From contig CAYMUR010000018.1 in the NCBI GenBank assembly GCA_964393615.1, positions 1 to 64,000 on the forward strand: a stretch of 64,000 nt of DNA, read 5' to 3'. Below are positions 38,966-48,436 of this stretch, piece by piece. The notes under the pieces are model-generated. The model did not search any database. It was not told where the DNA came from and saw only the letters and a list, made by a program, of their open reading frames with translations. Every line of letters begins with the position of its first letter. The stretch's first letter is position 1. A program made the translations under genes and the position numbers. Origin of the DNA: CAYMUR01 sp964393615. GTDB lineage: Bacteria; Planctomycetota; Planctomycetia; Pirellulales; Pirellulaceae.

Positions 38966-39862
38966 TTAGTACTGAACCTGTTCTTTGACCAATTCCTCGT
39001 AGAGTTCAGGTCGGCGAGTTTTTAAAGTGTAATTCGGCAGACTGCGCTGGGCTGCGATTTCGGCGGCCGCCAAGTCGGTTATGATCATTTCGTCTTGAAT
39101 GATTTCCCGTTGACTGCAGCCTATGACTTTGCCATCGGGCGCAAAAATGATAGCTCCACCACAATGGTGAGGCTGGAATGGTGAATCTCTGGGGTAGTCA
39201 TCTACATATCCTGCCCGTCCTGCCTGGTTGGCTAAGACCGCGAAACACGCGTTTTCTCGCGCCCGCATCGCGTAACTGGAAATGAAATAATTGTGAGTAT
39301 GTTGACGAGCGGCAGCCATGGATGATGGCGTGTCGTCCCACATTTCTATGCGGGCCGCATGGGGCATCAGTAGAATGTCAGCTCCTCGTAAGGCAAGAAT
39401 TCTTGCCAGTTCAGGGAATTGGTTGTCGTAGCATATAATGGTACCAATTTTACATTTTCCGATATCGAATACCGGTATTTCACGGCCGCCTTTGTAGTGT
39501 AATACTTCGTCGCGAGACAAATGGATCTTGCGCTGCTTTCCAATGTATCCCTGGGGGCCAACGAGAATCTGACTATTAAATACGATGTCATTTTCTTTTT
39601 CGCTCAGGCCAACCGAAATGTAACAGTTATACTTTCTGGCATATTCAACGATTTGTTGGGTGCAAGATCCATCTGGAATCGATTCAGAAAGTTCCCAAGT
39701 ATTCGGTGTACAGTGACCAACAATTTGTAGTTCAGGGAATAGCAAGAGTTCAGCGCCTTGCTCTGTTGCCAGTTGGCACCAGTGATCGATTCCCTTTAGA
39801 ACCCCCGAAATATCACCCAAGGGGCTGTTGATGCTGATGGCTGCTACTCGAATGTCGTGCAT
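38966..39862 (-). CDS. Carbon-nitrogen hydrolase (nitrilase superfamily)
   Basis: A 298-residue nitrilase-superfamily amidohydrolase with the full Glu-Lys-Cys triad: Glu44 in LLLFPEL, Lys in GKQRKIHLSRDE (about 112) and Cys in GTIICYDNQFPE (about 145). It hydrolyses a non-peptide C-N bond, such as an amide or carbamoyl group. The family includes omega-amidases and N-carbamoylputrescine amidases, and the substrate here cannot be chosen. It is cytoplasmic, and transcribed convergently with the lactonase gene. Confidence 0.93.
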   Translation of the reverse strand: MHDIRVAAISINSPLGDISGVLKGIDHWCQLATEQGAELLLFPELQIVGHCTPNTWELSESIPDGSCTQQIVEYARKYNCYISVGLSEKENDIVFNSQILVGPQGYIGKQRKIHLSRDEVLHYKGGREIPVFDIGKCKIGTIICYDNQFPELARILALRGADILLMPHAARIEMWDDTPSSMAAARQHTHNYFISSYAMRARENACFAVLANQAGRAGYVDDYPRDSPFQPHHCGGAIIFAPDGKVIGCSQREIIQDEMIITDLAAAEIAAQRSLPNYTLKTRRPELYEELVKEQVQY

Positions 39863-40377
39863 AGTTTTAAAGTCCCATGGGCGGTGTTGTTGTTAGAATG
39901 GGGTACATGCATTGGTAGTCATGCGGATTTCACATGCGGGCCAACTATTGGTGACGGCTGATGATGCCATGTCGTGTTACCAACCACTATATTCTGGCCA
40001 CGGTTAAATTCCAACAGTAGTGGATGGCCAGATTCGGTGCTGTGGGCGATCCCCAGCCACTCGTTGACCGGGCCGTTCGAGTCATGGGGCACTGTGTGGC
40101 CACTGTTGAATCAGTTGTGTACTTGTTCTGCCAGTCGTATGCTACGATCCGGCAGGTCGTGGTTGATTAGGCGTCGGTCAGCGTCACGCGGCATGGAGTT
40201 TGATCAGACAGTGAGAATGTTTATCCTTGGGACAGGTGTGCTGAGTTTTGTTTCCTGTCATAATGGGATCTCTATTTTTAATTTTAACAATTGTGATACG
40301 GTGCTAACTTCTAGTTTATTTACCATGTTCGACCTACGGCTTGATTTGTCGTAACTGGGTGAGAGCCGTTCAGAAGC
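39863..40377. other. Intergenic region between divergent genes, no gene supported
   Basis: A 515-base stretch. One frame of about 126 codons (39974-40354) is open but has low-complexity, unbiased composition and a non-ATG start, so I do not call it. Confidence 0.4.
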
Positions 40378-41691
40378 ATGAATCAATATTGGATAATTTT
40401 TTTCTGTCGATATGTCTGTCACATCGTCAAGATTGTGCAGGAAAGATCGTGTAGCCAACAACGAAAATTCGTGGTCTTGTTTCTTATTTCAATCGTTGTT
40501 TCACACGGGACGAGTGGCGCTGATTGGCCACAATGGGGTGGCCCTGGTCGCAACTTTCAAGTGTCGGGTGTCAAGCTGGCTGATGCATGGCCTGAAGAGG
40601 GACTTGGGCAAGTCTGGCAGCGGGCACTGGGTGACGGTTATTCCAGCATTGTTGCTGCGGATCAGCGACTTTTCACCATGTTTCGAGAGAATGATCAGGA
40701 AACGGTTTGTGCGTTGGCAGCCGATACGGGAAAAACAATCTGGCGGTATGATTATCTTGCCCCCTTCCTGGAGGAGACCGATGTTGAACAATTTGGGCCC
40801 GGACCGCTGTCAACGCCGCTGATTGTGGAGAAGCGGTTATTTGCGGTGGGTGTGACCGGAATTCTGCATTGTCTCGACCTGGAAAGCGGCAAGTTGCTTT
40901 GGAGTCACCAACTCGTTCGCGACCTTCAAGGAACCAATCTCTACCGCGGCTATTCAGCGAGTCCAATTGCGTACCGGGATAGCGTGATTCTTCCGGTGGG
41001 GGGACCGGGTCGCGCGGTGGTTGCCTTTCACCAACAAGATGGCAAGATTCTCTGGCAGAAGCAAGATTTTGCGATTTCTCATGTTTCTCCTATTCTCTTT
41101 CGCCTGGAAGATCAAAACCAATTGGTTGTTGTAGGCGAAAAAGTCATTGTTGGTCTTGATCCTGGTACGGGTGAATTGTACTGGCAGATGGCGCATCCGA
41201 TTCTTGGCGGCCACATTGCTTCCACGCCGATCATCGGTGCAGACGGACGACTTTTCTATTCTGGGGCCTACGGAGCTGGCAGCTGTTGCATCCAACTAAC
41301 ACAAACAAACAAACGTACCATTGCTACCGAATTATGGCAAAACACGCATCTACGCATCCATCATAGTAACAGCATTCGTGTGGGTGACTTTATTTATGGC
41401 TCCAGTGGTGATTTTGCGGCTATCGTGTGGATGGCGTTAGACGCTTACACGGGAAAAGTTGTTTGGCGTGATCGACAGGTGGGTCGGGCAAGTTGTCTTT
41501 ATGCAGCTGGAAAATTTGTCCTGTTACAAGAAGATGGCACACTCATGTTGGCCAAGATGTCAGCAGCAGGCTTGCAGATTCAGTCAATGTTCAAGCTGTT
41601 TGATGAGCGCGCCTGGACCGCTCCAACGCTCGTTGGTAATCGGCTTTACGCACGCAATCGACATGAGATTGTGGCGATCGAATTACCGTAG
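40378..41691 (+). CDS. PQQ-like beta-propeller protein, exported
   Basis: A 437-residue protein with a signal peptide (core FVVLFLISIVVSHGTSGA, residues about 31-48), then ADWPQWGGPGRNFQVSG, the W-P-Q-W-G-G-P start common in planctomycete propeller proteins. Blades carry ADTGKTIWRYDY, LESGKLLWSHQ, QQDGKILWQKQ, PGTGELYWQM and AYTGKVVWRD. It is likely a periplasmic eight-bladed propeller of the BamB/quinoprotein type with no proven activity. The 30 residues before the hydrophobic core are long, so a start at the in-frame GTG at 40435 is plausible. Confidence 0.87.
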   Translation: MNQYWIIFFCRYVCHIVKIVQERSCSQQRKFVVLFLISIVVSHGTSGADWPQWGGPGRNFQVSGVKLADAWPEEGLGQVWQRALGDGYSSIVAADQRLFTMFRENDQETVCALAADTGKTIWRYDYLAPFLEETDVEQFGPGPLSTPLIVEKRLFAVGVTGILHCLDLESGKLLWSHQLVRDLQGTNLYRGYSASPIAYRDSVILPVGGPGRAVVAFHQQDGKILWQKQDFAISHVSPILFRLEDQNQLVVVGEKVIVGLDPGTGELYWQMAHPILGGHIASTPIIGADGRLFYSGAYGAGSCCIQLTQTNKRTIATELWQNTHLRIHHSNSIRVGDFIYGSSGDFAAIVWMALDAYTGKVVWRDRQVGRASCLYAAGKFVLLQEDGTLMLAKMSAAGLQIQSMFKLFDERAWTAPTLVGNRLYARNRHEIVAIELP

Positions 41692-42025
41692 GGTCACTGG
41701 GCTACATGGCAAATTGTCCCATCGGGGCATCGGGCAAGGTTGCAGGAGATGTTGAGCAGGCCGCATGATTTGTATCTTTCCGAAGAATGCTAAGATTTAC
41801 GATTGACGTAGCGGTTAAGTTTTACGAAATTGTGGAGAATGATTCAGAGATGTTGGTGCCGCTGCTAACCATCATTCGTTTGCCTGCTGGTGGAGAAGAA
41901 GTGCCTTGATCCCTATCGGCATCAAGGGGCAGGAATCAAGGACGTCTGACGGATAGAGCTCCATCCTAAAAGCATACGTACGGTTTTTCATTCAGAAGAT
42001 AACAGGAAGTAAACTGGACGAATCC
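41692..42025. other. Intergenic region upstream of the SSS symporter
   Basis: About 334 bases, no gene recognised. AGGAAG near 42004-42009 is rather far from the symporter ATG at 42026. Confidence 0.4.
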
Positions 42026-43567
42026 ATGGAATTTTCTACCAATTTTACCCATTGGGATTGGGCAATTGTTGTCATCTACCTGTCTGGATCCGTTGTGATC
42101 GGCTTGTATGCGAATCGCTACATTCGCAACATGGCCGATTACATTGTTGCGGGTCGCTCGTTGCGATCGTACATTTCCATCGCCACGATGCTTGGATCGG
42201 AAGTCGGGTTAGTCACGGTGATGTACACCTCCCAAAAGGGATTCACGGGTGGATTTTCCGCATTTCACATCGGACTCTGTGCTGGTTTGGGTCCACTGAT
42301 TGTCGGCCTTACGGGAATCATTGTTGTGCCTTTGCGCGAGGCTCAAGTCAAAACGATTCCCGAATTTTATGGCCAACGTTTTAGCACGGGCGTGCGGGTT
42401 CTGGGTGGCTTAATTTTAACCGTTGCCGGGGTCTTAAATATGGGGGTCTTTCTTAAGGCCGGCGCCATTTTTTTGACGGCATTGACAGGGGTGCACGACC
42501 CCACGACTGTGAATGTTGTGATGACCCTGCTCATTGTGCTGGTGTTGATCTACACCATTTTAGGTGGCATGGTTTCCGTCGTGATTACCGATTATATCCA
42601 GTTCATCGTATTGTCGTTGGGATTGATGCTAACTGCATTTTTTGCAGCCCGGCAGTTGGGTTGGACACATATTGTCCAAACGGTCGAAAAGGTACATGGT
42701 GAATCCGGTTTCAATCCGTTTGCCGAAGGTGAATATGGTCTGTCGTACGTCATCTGGAGTTTTGTACTCTTCGGATTGGTCTCTTCGGCGGTTTGGCCGA
42801 CAGCTGTGATTCGCGCGTGTGCTGCAGAAAATGTACAAGTGGTTCGCCGTCTGTACACGTTTTCGTCGATTGGTTTTATGACCCGATTTATCTTGCCACA
42901 GTTCCTCGGCATTTGCGCACTTGTGTATTTTTGGCAGGACGCGGTAGGTCGTGAGCTGTTCTTTACAGCGGAAGGTGGTGTTGTTGACAATCCAGATCTT
43001 ACGCTAAAGGCAATGCCTACCTTTTTGGCCCAGATTCTGCCTGCCGGTGCGATTGGGATCGTCTGTGCTGGTATGTTGGCTGCTTTCATGTCAACCCATG
43101 ACAGTTATTTGTTGTGTTGGGCTTCCGTATTTGTGGAGGATGTGATCAATCCTTTAATGGGTGGAGAACTGGCGACCCGGACACGCTTAACCCTGGCCCG
43201 AATTTTTATCCTGGTGATTGCCGTGTTTCTGCTAATTTGGAGCCTGTGGTATCCACTGGGACAGGACATGTTGGATTATCTGGCTGTGACCGGTGGGGTG
43301 TACGCCTCCGGAGCGCTTGCGTTGTTGTTGCTAGGTTTGTATTGGGAACGTAGTAGCAACGTTGGTGCTTATTTCGCATTGCTTTCAGGATTGTTTGCTG
43401 TGCTTGGTTTGAAGCCGGTCCAGCGCCAGTTGGAATTGGCTGACCGGCTGGGATTTGAACCGACCGGTGCACAGATCGGTTTGCTTACCTTATTGTTATC
43501 GGTGGGGACGATGGTACTTGGCTCATTCTTGTTCCCCAATGCGTCTGCCAAATGGAAAGAATCATGA
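42026..43567 (+). CDS. Sodium:solute symporter (SSS) family transporter
   Basis: A 513-residue polytopic membrane protein with about 13 hydrophobic helices. SSS signatures are ADYIVAGRSLRSYISIATMLGSEVG (first core helix with an unwound region), the stretch FKGFTGGFSAFHIG, and a central ILGGMVSVVITDYIQFIVL helix. It uses the sodium gradient to import a solute such as an amino acid, sugar or carboxylate. The substrate is not readable. Its stop overlaps the start of a 59-residue membrane protein by the ATGA arrangement, so the two are translationally coupled and may form a complex. Confidence 0.9.
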   Translation: MEFSTNFTHWDWAIVVIYLSGSVVIGLYANRYIRNMADYIVAGRSLRSYISIATMLGSEVGLVTVMYTSQKGFTGGFSAFHIGLCAGLGPLIVGLTGIIVVPLREAQVKTIPEFYGQRFSTGVRVLGGLILTVAGVLNMGVFLKAGAIFLTALTGVHDPTTVNVVMTLLIVLVLIYTILGGMVSVVITDYIQFIVLSLGLMLTAFFAARQLGWTHIVQTVEKVHGESGFNPFAEGEYGLSYVIWSFVLFGLVSSAVWPTAVIRACAAENVQVVRRLYTFSSIGFMTRFILPQFLGICALVYFWQDAVGRELFFTAEGGVVDNPDLTLKAMPTFLAQILPAGAIGIVCAGMLAAFMSTHDSYLLCWASVFVEDVINPLMGGELATRTRLTLARIFILVIAVFLLIWSLWYPLGQDMLDYLAVTGGVYASGALALLLLGLYWERSSNVGAYFALLSGLFAVLGLKPVQRQLELADRLGFEPTGAQIGLLTLLLSVGTMVLGSFLFPNASAKWKES

Positions 43568-43743
43568 TTGATAATTGGGCTGCATTTTGGACGTGGGTTT
43601 TAATTATCACGGCAATTTTGTTTAGCTGCCTGGGGATCGTAGTGGCTATCGGAGGCTTCTTTGATATTCGCACACTGCTGCAAACGATGGACCGTCAGCA
43701 TCAAGACACCGAAGAACAAGGCGGCGACGAAAATCAAAAATAG
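43564..43743 (+). CDS. Small single-span membrane protein coupled to the symporter
   Basis: A 59-residue protein: MIDNWAAFWTWVLIITAILF begins one membrane helix (about 8-32), followed by a charged, Gln/Glu/Asp-rich tail. Its ATG overlaps the symporter stop (ATGA, 43564-43567), the clearest sign of coupled translation. No family is recognised. Small accessory subunits are known next to some sodium-coupled transporters, which makes a stabilising or regulatory role for the symporter likely but unproven. Confidence 0.7.
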   Translation: MIDNWAAFWTWVLIITAILFSCLGIVVAIGGFFDIRTLLQTMDRQHQDTEEQGGDENQK

Positions 43744-43943
43744 CGACACCACGCGTGCCTTATGCCACGGCTGATCTGTGTTGATTCGATTGAACGGATC
43801 ATGTACCAACGCAATGGTTTCTACTGCAGGCTTCATGATTTTTCAGATTTTGTTTACGGCCAGTAAAAAAAGGTTGCGACAAAAAAATCGCTGCTAGTGT
43901 TGTGTGATTAGTCGGCAAATCTTTCAACCACAAGAAGATTGTG

Positions 43944-44636
43944 ATGCCACACGAATTTACGGGATTTCATCCGAACACGCTTCGGTTTCTGGCTACGCTT
44001 AAACGCAACAACAACCGCGAATGGTTTCAGGCGAACCGGAATCGCTATGAATCAGAGTTTCTCGCACCCGCATTGGATTTTATCGAGGCCATGCAGAAAC
44101 CGTTACAGGAAATAGCGCCTTGCCTACAGGTGGTTCCCAAGAGAACGGGCGGTTCGCTGATGCGGATTTATCGAGATACGCGCTTTAGTAAGGATAAGAT
44201 ACCTTATAAAACAAACATCGGAATCCATTTTCGCCATGTAGCAGGCTGCGATATCCACGCACCGGGATGCTATGTGCATATCGAACCTGGGCATGTTTTT
44301 TTAGGGGTGGGTGTGTGGCACCCCACGACCAAGATACTGACGAAGATACGTCATCGTATCGACACGGATCCGACTGGTTGGAAACGGGCGAGTCGTGGAA
44401 AAGTATTTTGTAAGCGGTTCACGTTGACGGGTGATCGCCTCAAACGGCCACCCCTTGGTTTCGCCTCCGATCACCGACTGATCGAAGATTTGAAACGCAA
44501 AGATTTCATCGGTGCCAGCCAGGTAGCTGAGGAAATGATTTTTACAGAATGCTTTGTTGACGAATGTCTCGACGCGTTCCGCACTGCCCGACCGTTCATG
44601 CGGTTTCTTTGCCAGGCATTAGAAGTACCCTATTAA
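43944..44636 (+). CDS. DUF2461 family protein
   Basis: A 230-residue DUF2461 protein, recognised by FTGFHPNTLRFLATLKRNNN followed by REWFQANRNRYE, and IYRDTRFSKDKIPYKTNIGI. The family is widespread and of unknown function. The protein looks soluble and cytoplasmic. The ATG at 43944 is preceded directly by an in-frame GTG at 43941, which is less likely. It is followed by a convergent dehydratase gene. Confidence 0.9.
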   Translation: MPHEFTGFHPNTLRFLATLKRNNNREWFQANRNRYESEFLAPALDFIEAMQKPLQEIAPCLQVVPKRTGGSLMRIYRDTRFSKDKIPYKTNIGIHFRHVAGCDIHAPGCYVHIEPGHVFLGVGVWHPTTKILTKIRHRIDTDPTGWKRASRGKVFCKRFTLTGDRLKRPPLGFASDHRLIEDLKRKDFIGASQVAEEMIFTECFVDECLDAFRTARPFMRFLCQALEVPY

Positions 44637-44748
44637 CGGTGTCTTATCTTGCATGGAAAGCAATCGTGTTTCAAGTCATGGTAGTTGGTGTCACGTACCT
44701 GGGGGACAGCCACCAGGCAAAGACTGTACGTTTGCGATGGTCTATGTT

Positions 44749-45726
44749 TCAATTCGTCGATTCCGATTGGTTGTTCCAGAGATCAACGAGCTGGCGTAGG
44801 TCACAATTGCCACCTGACAAGATACCAACCACCTCTTTCCCTTGTAACTGATGGCGCAATTTCCAGGCGGCTGCGGTGGCCGCTGCTCCGGCCATTTCAG
44901 GCAGGTTGTGTGTTGTCTGGAGAATCCAACGTACCGCATCACGAAGTTCATCATCGGTCACTAGTACCATGTCGTGAAGATGACGCCGCATGATGTCCAT
45001 GGTCAAGGCGGCCGATGCTCTTGTGGCTAGGCCTTCGGCCTTGGTGTTCACAGAATCATGGCTGGTTGTATGGCCTGATTTCCACGTTTCCGCGACCGCT
45101 GGTGCTCCTGCTGATTGTACGCCGATGACCTTGGTACGGGGTGAGCGATGTGCTGCTGCGATCGCCGTGCCACAGACGCCACTCCCGAGCCCAACTGGTA
45201 CCAGGATGACATCCGGGTGGGGTAGCTCGTCAAAAATTTCCCAGGCCATCGTACCGACGCCTGCGATGAGTAACGGTTCGTTCGCGGAGTGGACATAACG
45301 ATATTGAAAACGTTCGGCCAGCTCCTCGCAATGTGTTTTTGCATCGTCAAAATCACGCCCGAATTCGACCAATTCCGCACCCAGTTCTCGCATGGCGGCA
45401 TTCTTGTCGGGATTGTTTCCCTCCGGCACGACCAGGATACATTTTGCACCAAAACGTCTGGCGGCAAATGCCAGGGATTGGCCATGGTTACCTGTCGTGG
45501 AGCCGATAATGCCACGCTTACACTGATCTTCGCTCAATTGACTGACCAGGTTGATTCCTCCCCGAACCTTGAAGGAACCTGTCGGTTGATGATTTTCGTG
45601 TTTGAGATAGAACGTCAAGCCAAGTTTTTTTTTCAACAACGGCCAATCATATAGCAATGTCGTACGAAGGTGAGAATGGACGACCGGAAGAGCCTGTGTG
45701 AGATCGTTGTGTGTGGGAGGAATCAT
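44749..45726 (-). CDS. Threonine/serine dehydratase-like PLP enzyme
   Basis: A 325-residue fold-type II PLP enzyme. The Schiff-base lysine is Lys53 in TGSFKVRGG, the substrate loop is STTGNHGQSLA, and the phosphate-binding glycine loop is VPVGLGSGVCG. It deaminates threonine or serine to a 2-oxoacid and ammonia, or acts on hydroxyaspartate. It lacks the C-terminal ACT-like regulatory domain of biosynthetic IlvA, so it is the catabolic, single-domain kind. A longer start at 45777 is open, but MIPPTHNDL is the natural beginning. Confidence 0.9.
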   Translation of the reverse strand: MIPPTHNDLTQALPVVHSHLRTTLLYDWPLLKKKLGLTFYLKHENHQPTGSFKVRGGINLVSQLSEDQCKRGIIGSTTGNHGQSLAFAARRFGAKCILVVPEGNNPDKNAAMRELGAELVEFGRDFDDAKTHCEELAERFQYRYVHSANEPLLIAGVGTMAWEIFDELPHPDVILVPVGLGSGVCGTAIAAAHRSPRTKVIGVQSAGAPAVAETWKSGHTTSHDSVNTKAEGLATRASAALTMDIMRRHLHDMVLVTDDELRDAVRWILQTTHNLPEMAGAAATAAAWKLRHQLQGKEVVGILSGGNCDLRQLVDLWNNQSESTN

Positions 45727-46112
45727 GGCCGTATTGTACTGGAATCCGAGCGTTTGCGCGAATCTTGGGTTGCTCACCTCTGCCTCAATACTGTCTGGCG
45801 GAGGCGGGGCCTGTCAGGGTGACGGTCCAGGTCATGCTACCGATACGGTCGCCTAAGTCGAAAAAAACACAGCCATTATGATTCCGTGTTCGGTCTGAAA
45901 TGTTAACGGTCGATAGTGAGAAATAGGGTTGGATCGTGTCAAAGTCCTTAAATCGGGTTGCAGTCAGCACAGTCACCTTTTATTCTGCAACACAACGTTT
46001 ACATGGTCCCGGGAATGTGCCGTCGTTGTGGCACGACCATGGTCCGTCGTCATCAGTAGGGCGCACCACCAAATCCGTTCATCCCAGCTGTTGTTTTTAG
46101 GGAGACAATTCC
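45727..46112. other. Intergenic region upstream of the DUF485-acetate symporter pair
   Basis: About 385 bases between divergent genes. TGGCACG at 46030-46036 resembles a -24 box but lacks a -12 TTGC at the right distance. GGGAG ending about 8 bases before 46113 is the ribosome-binding site for the DUF485 gene. Confidence 0.45.
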
Positions 46113-46355
46113 ATGCAGACTTACAATGCTCGCATCGGGTTGGTTTTGTTTGTTGTTTACCTGAGTTTGTATGGCGGCTTTGTGTTTTTGAATGCTTTTG
46201 CTGCCGAGACGATGGAGGCCACGCCATTAGCTGGCGTTAATTTGGCGATTTGGTATGGCATTGGATTAATTGTACTGGCCGTGGTGTTAGCATTGATTTA
46301 CGGTTGGGTCGCGAAATCAGAAGATGTTCCCCCCACGCAGGAGGACCATTCATGA
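46113..46355 (+). CDS. DUF485 small membrane protein (YjcH-like)
   Basis: An 80-residue protein with two membrane helices (about 8-31 and 44-66) and a short polar tail, matching the DUF485 family. In E. coli the DUF485 protein YjcH precedes the acetate symporter ActP. The same order is seen here, with the stop of this gene overlapping the symporter ATG (ATGA). It probably assists or stabilises the transporter. Confidence 0.88.
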   Translation: MQTYNARIGLVLFVVYLSLYGGFVFLNAFAAETMEATPLAGVNLAIWYGIGLIVLAVVLALIYGWVAKSEDVPPTQEDHS

Positions 46356-48295
46356 TTTACGAACCATCTGTCGTTGCTACGGTCGTGTTCCTGGTGTTTG
46401 TAGGCATCACATTGGGTTTGAGTTTTTTTCTAGGAAACAAAGCAAAATCGTCACAAGGATACTTTGCGGCCCACGGCGAGATTCCCTGGTTTATCAACGG
46501 TATAGCGTTTGCTGGCGACTACTTGTCGGCCGCGTCGTTCCTTGGCATCTGCGGTATGATCGCATTTTATGGCTACGATGGATTTTTGTATTCCGTGGGT
46601 TACTTGGCAGGCTGGATTGTAGCCTTGTTCGTTGTGGCCGAACCCATGAAACGTCTCGGTAAATTCACGTTTGCCGATGCATTAGACGCCCGGTTTGGTT
46701 CACCTGGTATTAAGCTGGCCGCGGGTATCAGTACGCTGGCCGTTAGTGTGTTCTACTTGATTCCACAAATGGTTGGTGCCGGCGTGTTGATCCAGCCGTT
46801 GCTCGGTTTTCCACACTGGGTAGGTGTATTGTTAGTAGGGATGACTGTGATTGTCATTGTTGTTACCGCCGGCATGGTTTCCACGACTTACGTACAATTT
46901 CTCAAAGGTTCGTTGCTGTTGGTGTTTAGTTTCATCCTGACCGCCATCATCCTGGCACGCGGATTCGAAGCCACGTCAGGAGGCAACGATGGATATGCTT
47001 TTCGTCAAGTGGGACCTTTCGCTGCCAGCACGGATGTCAATGGGTGGACATTGCCAGGCGAGTTAAGTGCTGGTGTACGACTTGAGTCGCTTCGAGATAA
47101 GGATGTCCCGATTGTACGATTCGACGATTCAACGCTCGGTCGGCCTTCGTATTGGAGTGTTCGGCAAACGGATGACAATACGGTGATGCTGTTGGAAGCT
47201 CAAACCCTTGCCAAGACAGCCGATGGAAAAACACTGGTTAATGGTCAGGTCAAAGGCAAGAAGAAGGGAGAAGCCGAACTGCACCCGGTAGGACATGTCA
47301 GCAAGTTACCCGAAGGCAAGTCGAAAACTGGCCCTTTGGGGCTGTTGTCTTTTTTCAGTACGCTGGCGAATAGTGAAGTCGTCTTGTGGGGTAGCCAGCA
47401 AGCGACTGATGTGAACGGACAGTCGTTAACGGTGTATTACCAAAAACCTACGCCCGGTAGCCGCATCCTGAGGCCTGGTGAGCACCCGCGGTTCCAGGGT
47501 ATTCGTAGTGACCAGCCACTCGACAAGTTGAATTTCTTATCGCTGATGCTGGCTTTGTTCTGTGGCACGGCATCATTACCACACATTTTAATTCGTTATT
47601 ATACGGTGAAGGACGAAGCGAGCGCTCGCAAGAGCACGATCGTCGGCATTGCCAGCATTGGTTTTTTCTACGTGTTGACACTCTATCTGGGCTTGGGAGC
47701 AATGACCAGCGGTGCCCTTGACGTGACTAGCAGCAACATGGCTGCCCCCTTGTTAGCCAAGAGTATCAGTCAATGGTTGTTTGCCGTTATTTCGGCGATT
47801 GCATTCACGACGGTGTTAGGGACGGTGAGCGGTTTGATTTTGGCTTCGGCTGGTGCAGTGACACACGACCTGATCACTAGCTTCATGGGCATTTCATTAT
47901 CGGACCAGGAAAAAGTACGTCTCGCCAAAGTGGCATCGGTCAGCGTGGGTGCCGTGGCCATTGTATTGGGTATTTTGTTTGAAAAGATGAACGTCAGTTA
48001 CCTTGTAGGTTGGGCATTTAGCGTCGCAGCATCGGCCAACTTGCCATCTTTAGTGATGGTGCTGTTCTGGAAAGGTGTTACTCACCAGGGCGTGATTGCA
48101 GCGGTCGTTGTTGGTATGACCTCATCCCTTGGCTGGATACTAGTTAGTGCTGATACGTTTTCCAAAGTTTACGGGTTGTCAGCAGACAACGCGCTAGTCC
48201 CGTTTAGCCAGCCGGGGATTGTTACGATTCCTCTTGGTTTTATCACTTTAATTGTCGTGTCGTTGATGACGCGACGGCAGGCCGCAACCAGATGA
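46352..48295 (+). CDS. actP: Cation/acetate-type SSS symporter with enlarged loop
   Basis: A 647-residue sodium:solute symporter of the ActP type: QGYFAAHGEIPWFINGIAFAGDYLSAASFLGI at the N-terminal core, FADALDARFGSPGIK, and GTASLPHILIRYYTVKDEASARKST after the loop. E. coli ActP has about 549 residues. The extra length is one polar segment (about 203-391) between two membrane helices, with beta-rich, Lys/Gly-rich composition and no recognised domain. It probably imports acetate or a similar short carboxylate. The ATG at 46352 is set by AGGAGG 7 bases upstream and the ATGA overlap with DUF485. The open frame 34 codons upstream is not used. Confidence 0.9.
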   Translation: MIYEPSVVATVVFLVFVGITLGLSFFLGNKAKSSQGYFAAHGEIPWFINGIAFAGDYLSAASFLGICGMIAFYGYDGFLYSVGYLAGWIVALFVVAEPMKRLGKFTFADALDARFGSPGIKLAAGISTLAVSVFYLIPQMVGAGVLIQPLLGFPHWVGVLLVGMTVIVIVVTAGMVSTTYVQFLKGSLLLVFSFILTAIILARGFEATSGGNDGYAFRQVGPFAASTDVNGWTLPGELSAGVRLESLRDKDVPIVRFDDSTLGRPSYWSVRQTDDNTVMLLEAQTLAKTADGKTLVNGQVKGKKKGEAELHPVGHVSKLPEGKSKTGPLGLLSFFSTLANSEVVLWGSQQATDVNGQSLTVYYQKPTPGSRILRPGEHPRFQGIRSDQPLDKLNFLSLMLALFCGTASLPHILIRYYTVKDEASARKSTIVGIASIGFFYVLTLYLGLGAMTSGALDVTSSNMAAPLLAKSISQWLFAVISAIAFTTVLGTVSGLILASAGAVTHDLITSFMGISLSDQEKVRLAKVASVSVGAVAIVLGILFEKMNVSYLVGWAFSVAASANLPSLVMVLFWKGVTHQGVIAAVVVGMTSSLGWILVSADTFSKVYGLSADNALVPFSQPGIVTIPLGFITLIVVSLMTRRQAATR

Positions 48296-48436
48296 GTTTA
48301 AAAAGGTACCCGACGTAAATCCCAAACGACCCAAGGCGCAGACAACCCTTTCAAATTGGTGAGTACCTGCGTTGCTTGTTTGGCGCCTCGTATCTGGTGG
48401 ATTGGGAAGGCTTGTTTTATGACGACTCAATGTCGC

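Noticed and set aside
39974..40354. 126-codon plus-strand frame
   Set aside because: Non-ATG start, unbiased composition and no domain.
45163..45178. Near-match to a sigma-54 promoter on the minus strand (one mismatch)
   Set aside because: Lies inside the dehydratase coding sequence with no gene start downstream.
46030..46046. TGGCACG upstream of the DUF485 gene
   Set aside because: Good -24 box but no TTGC at the -12 position.
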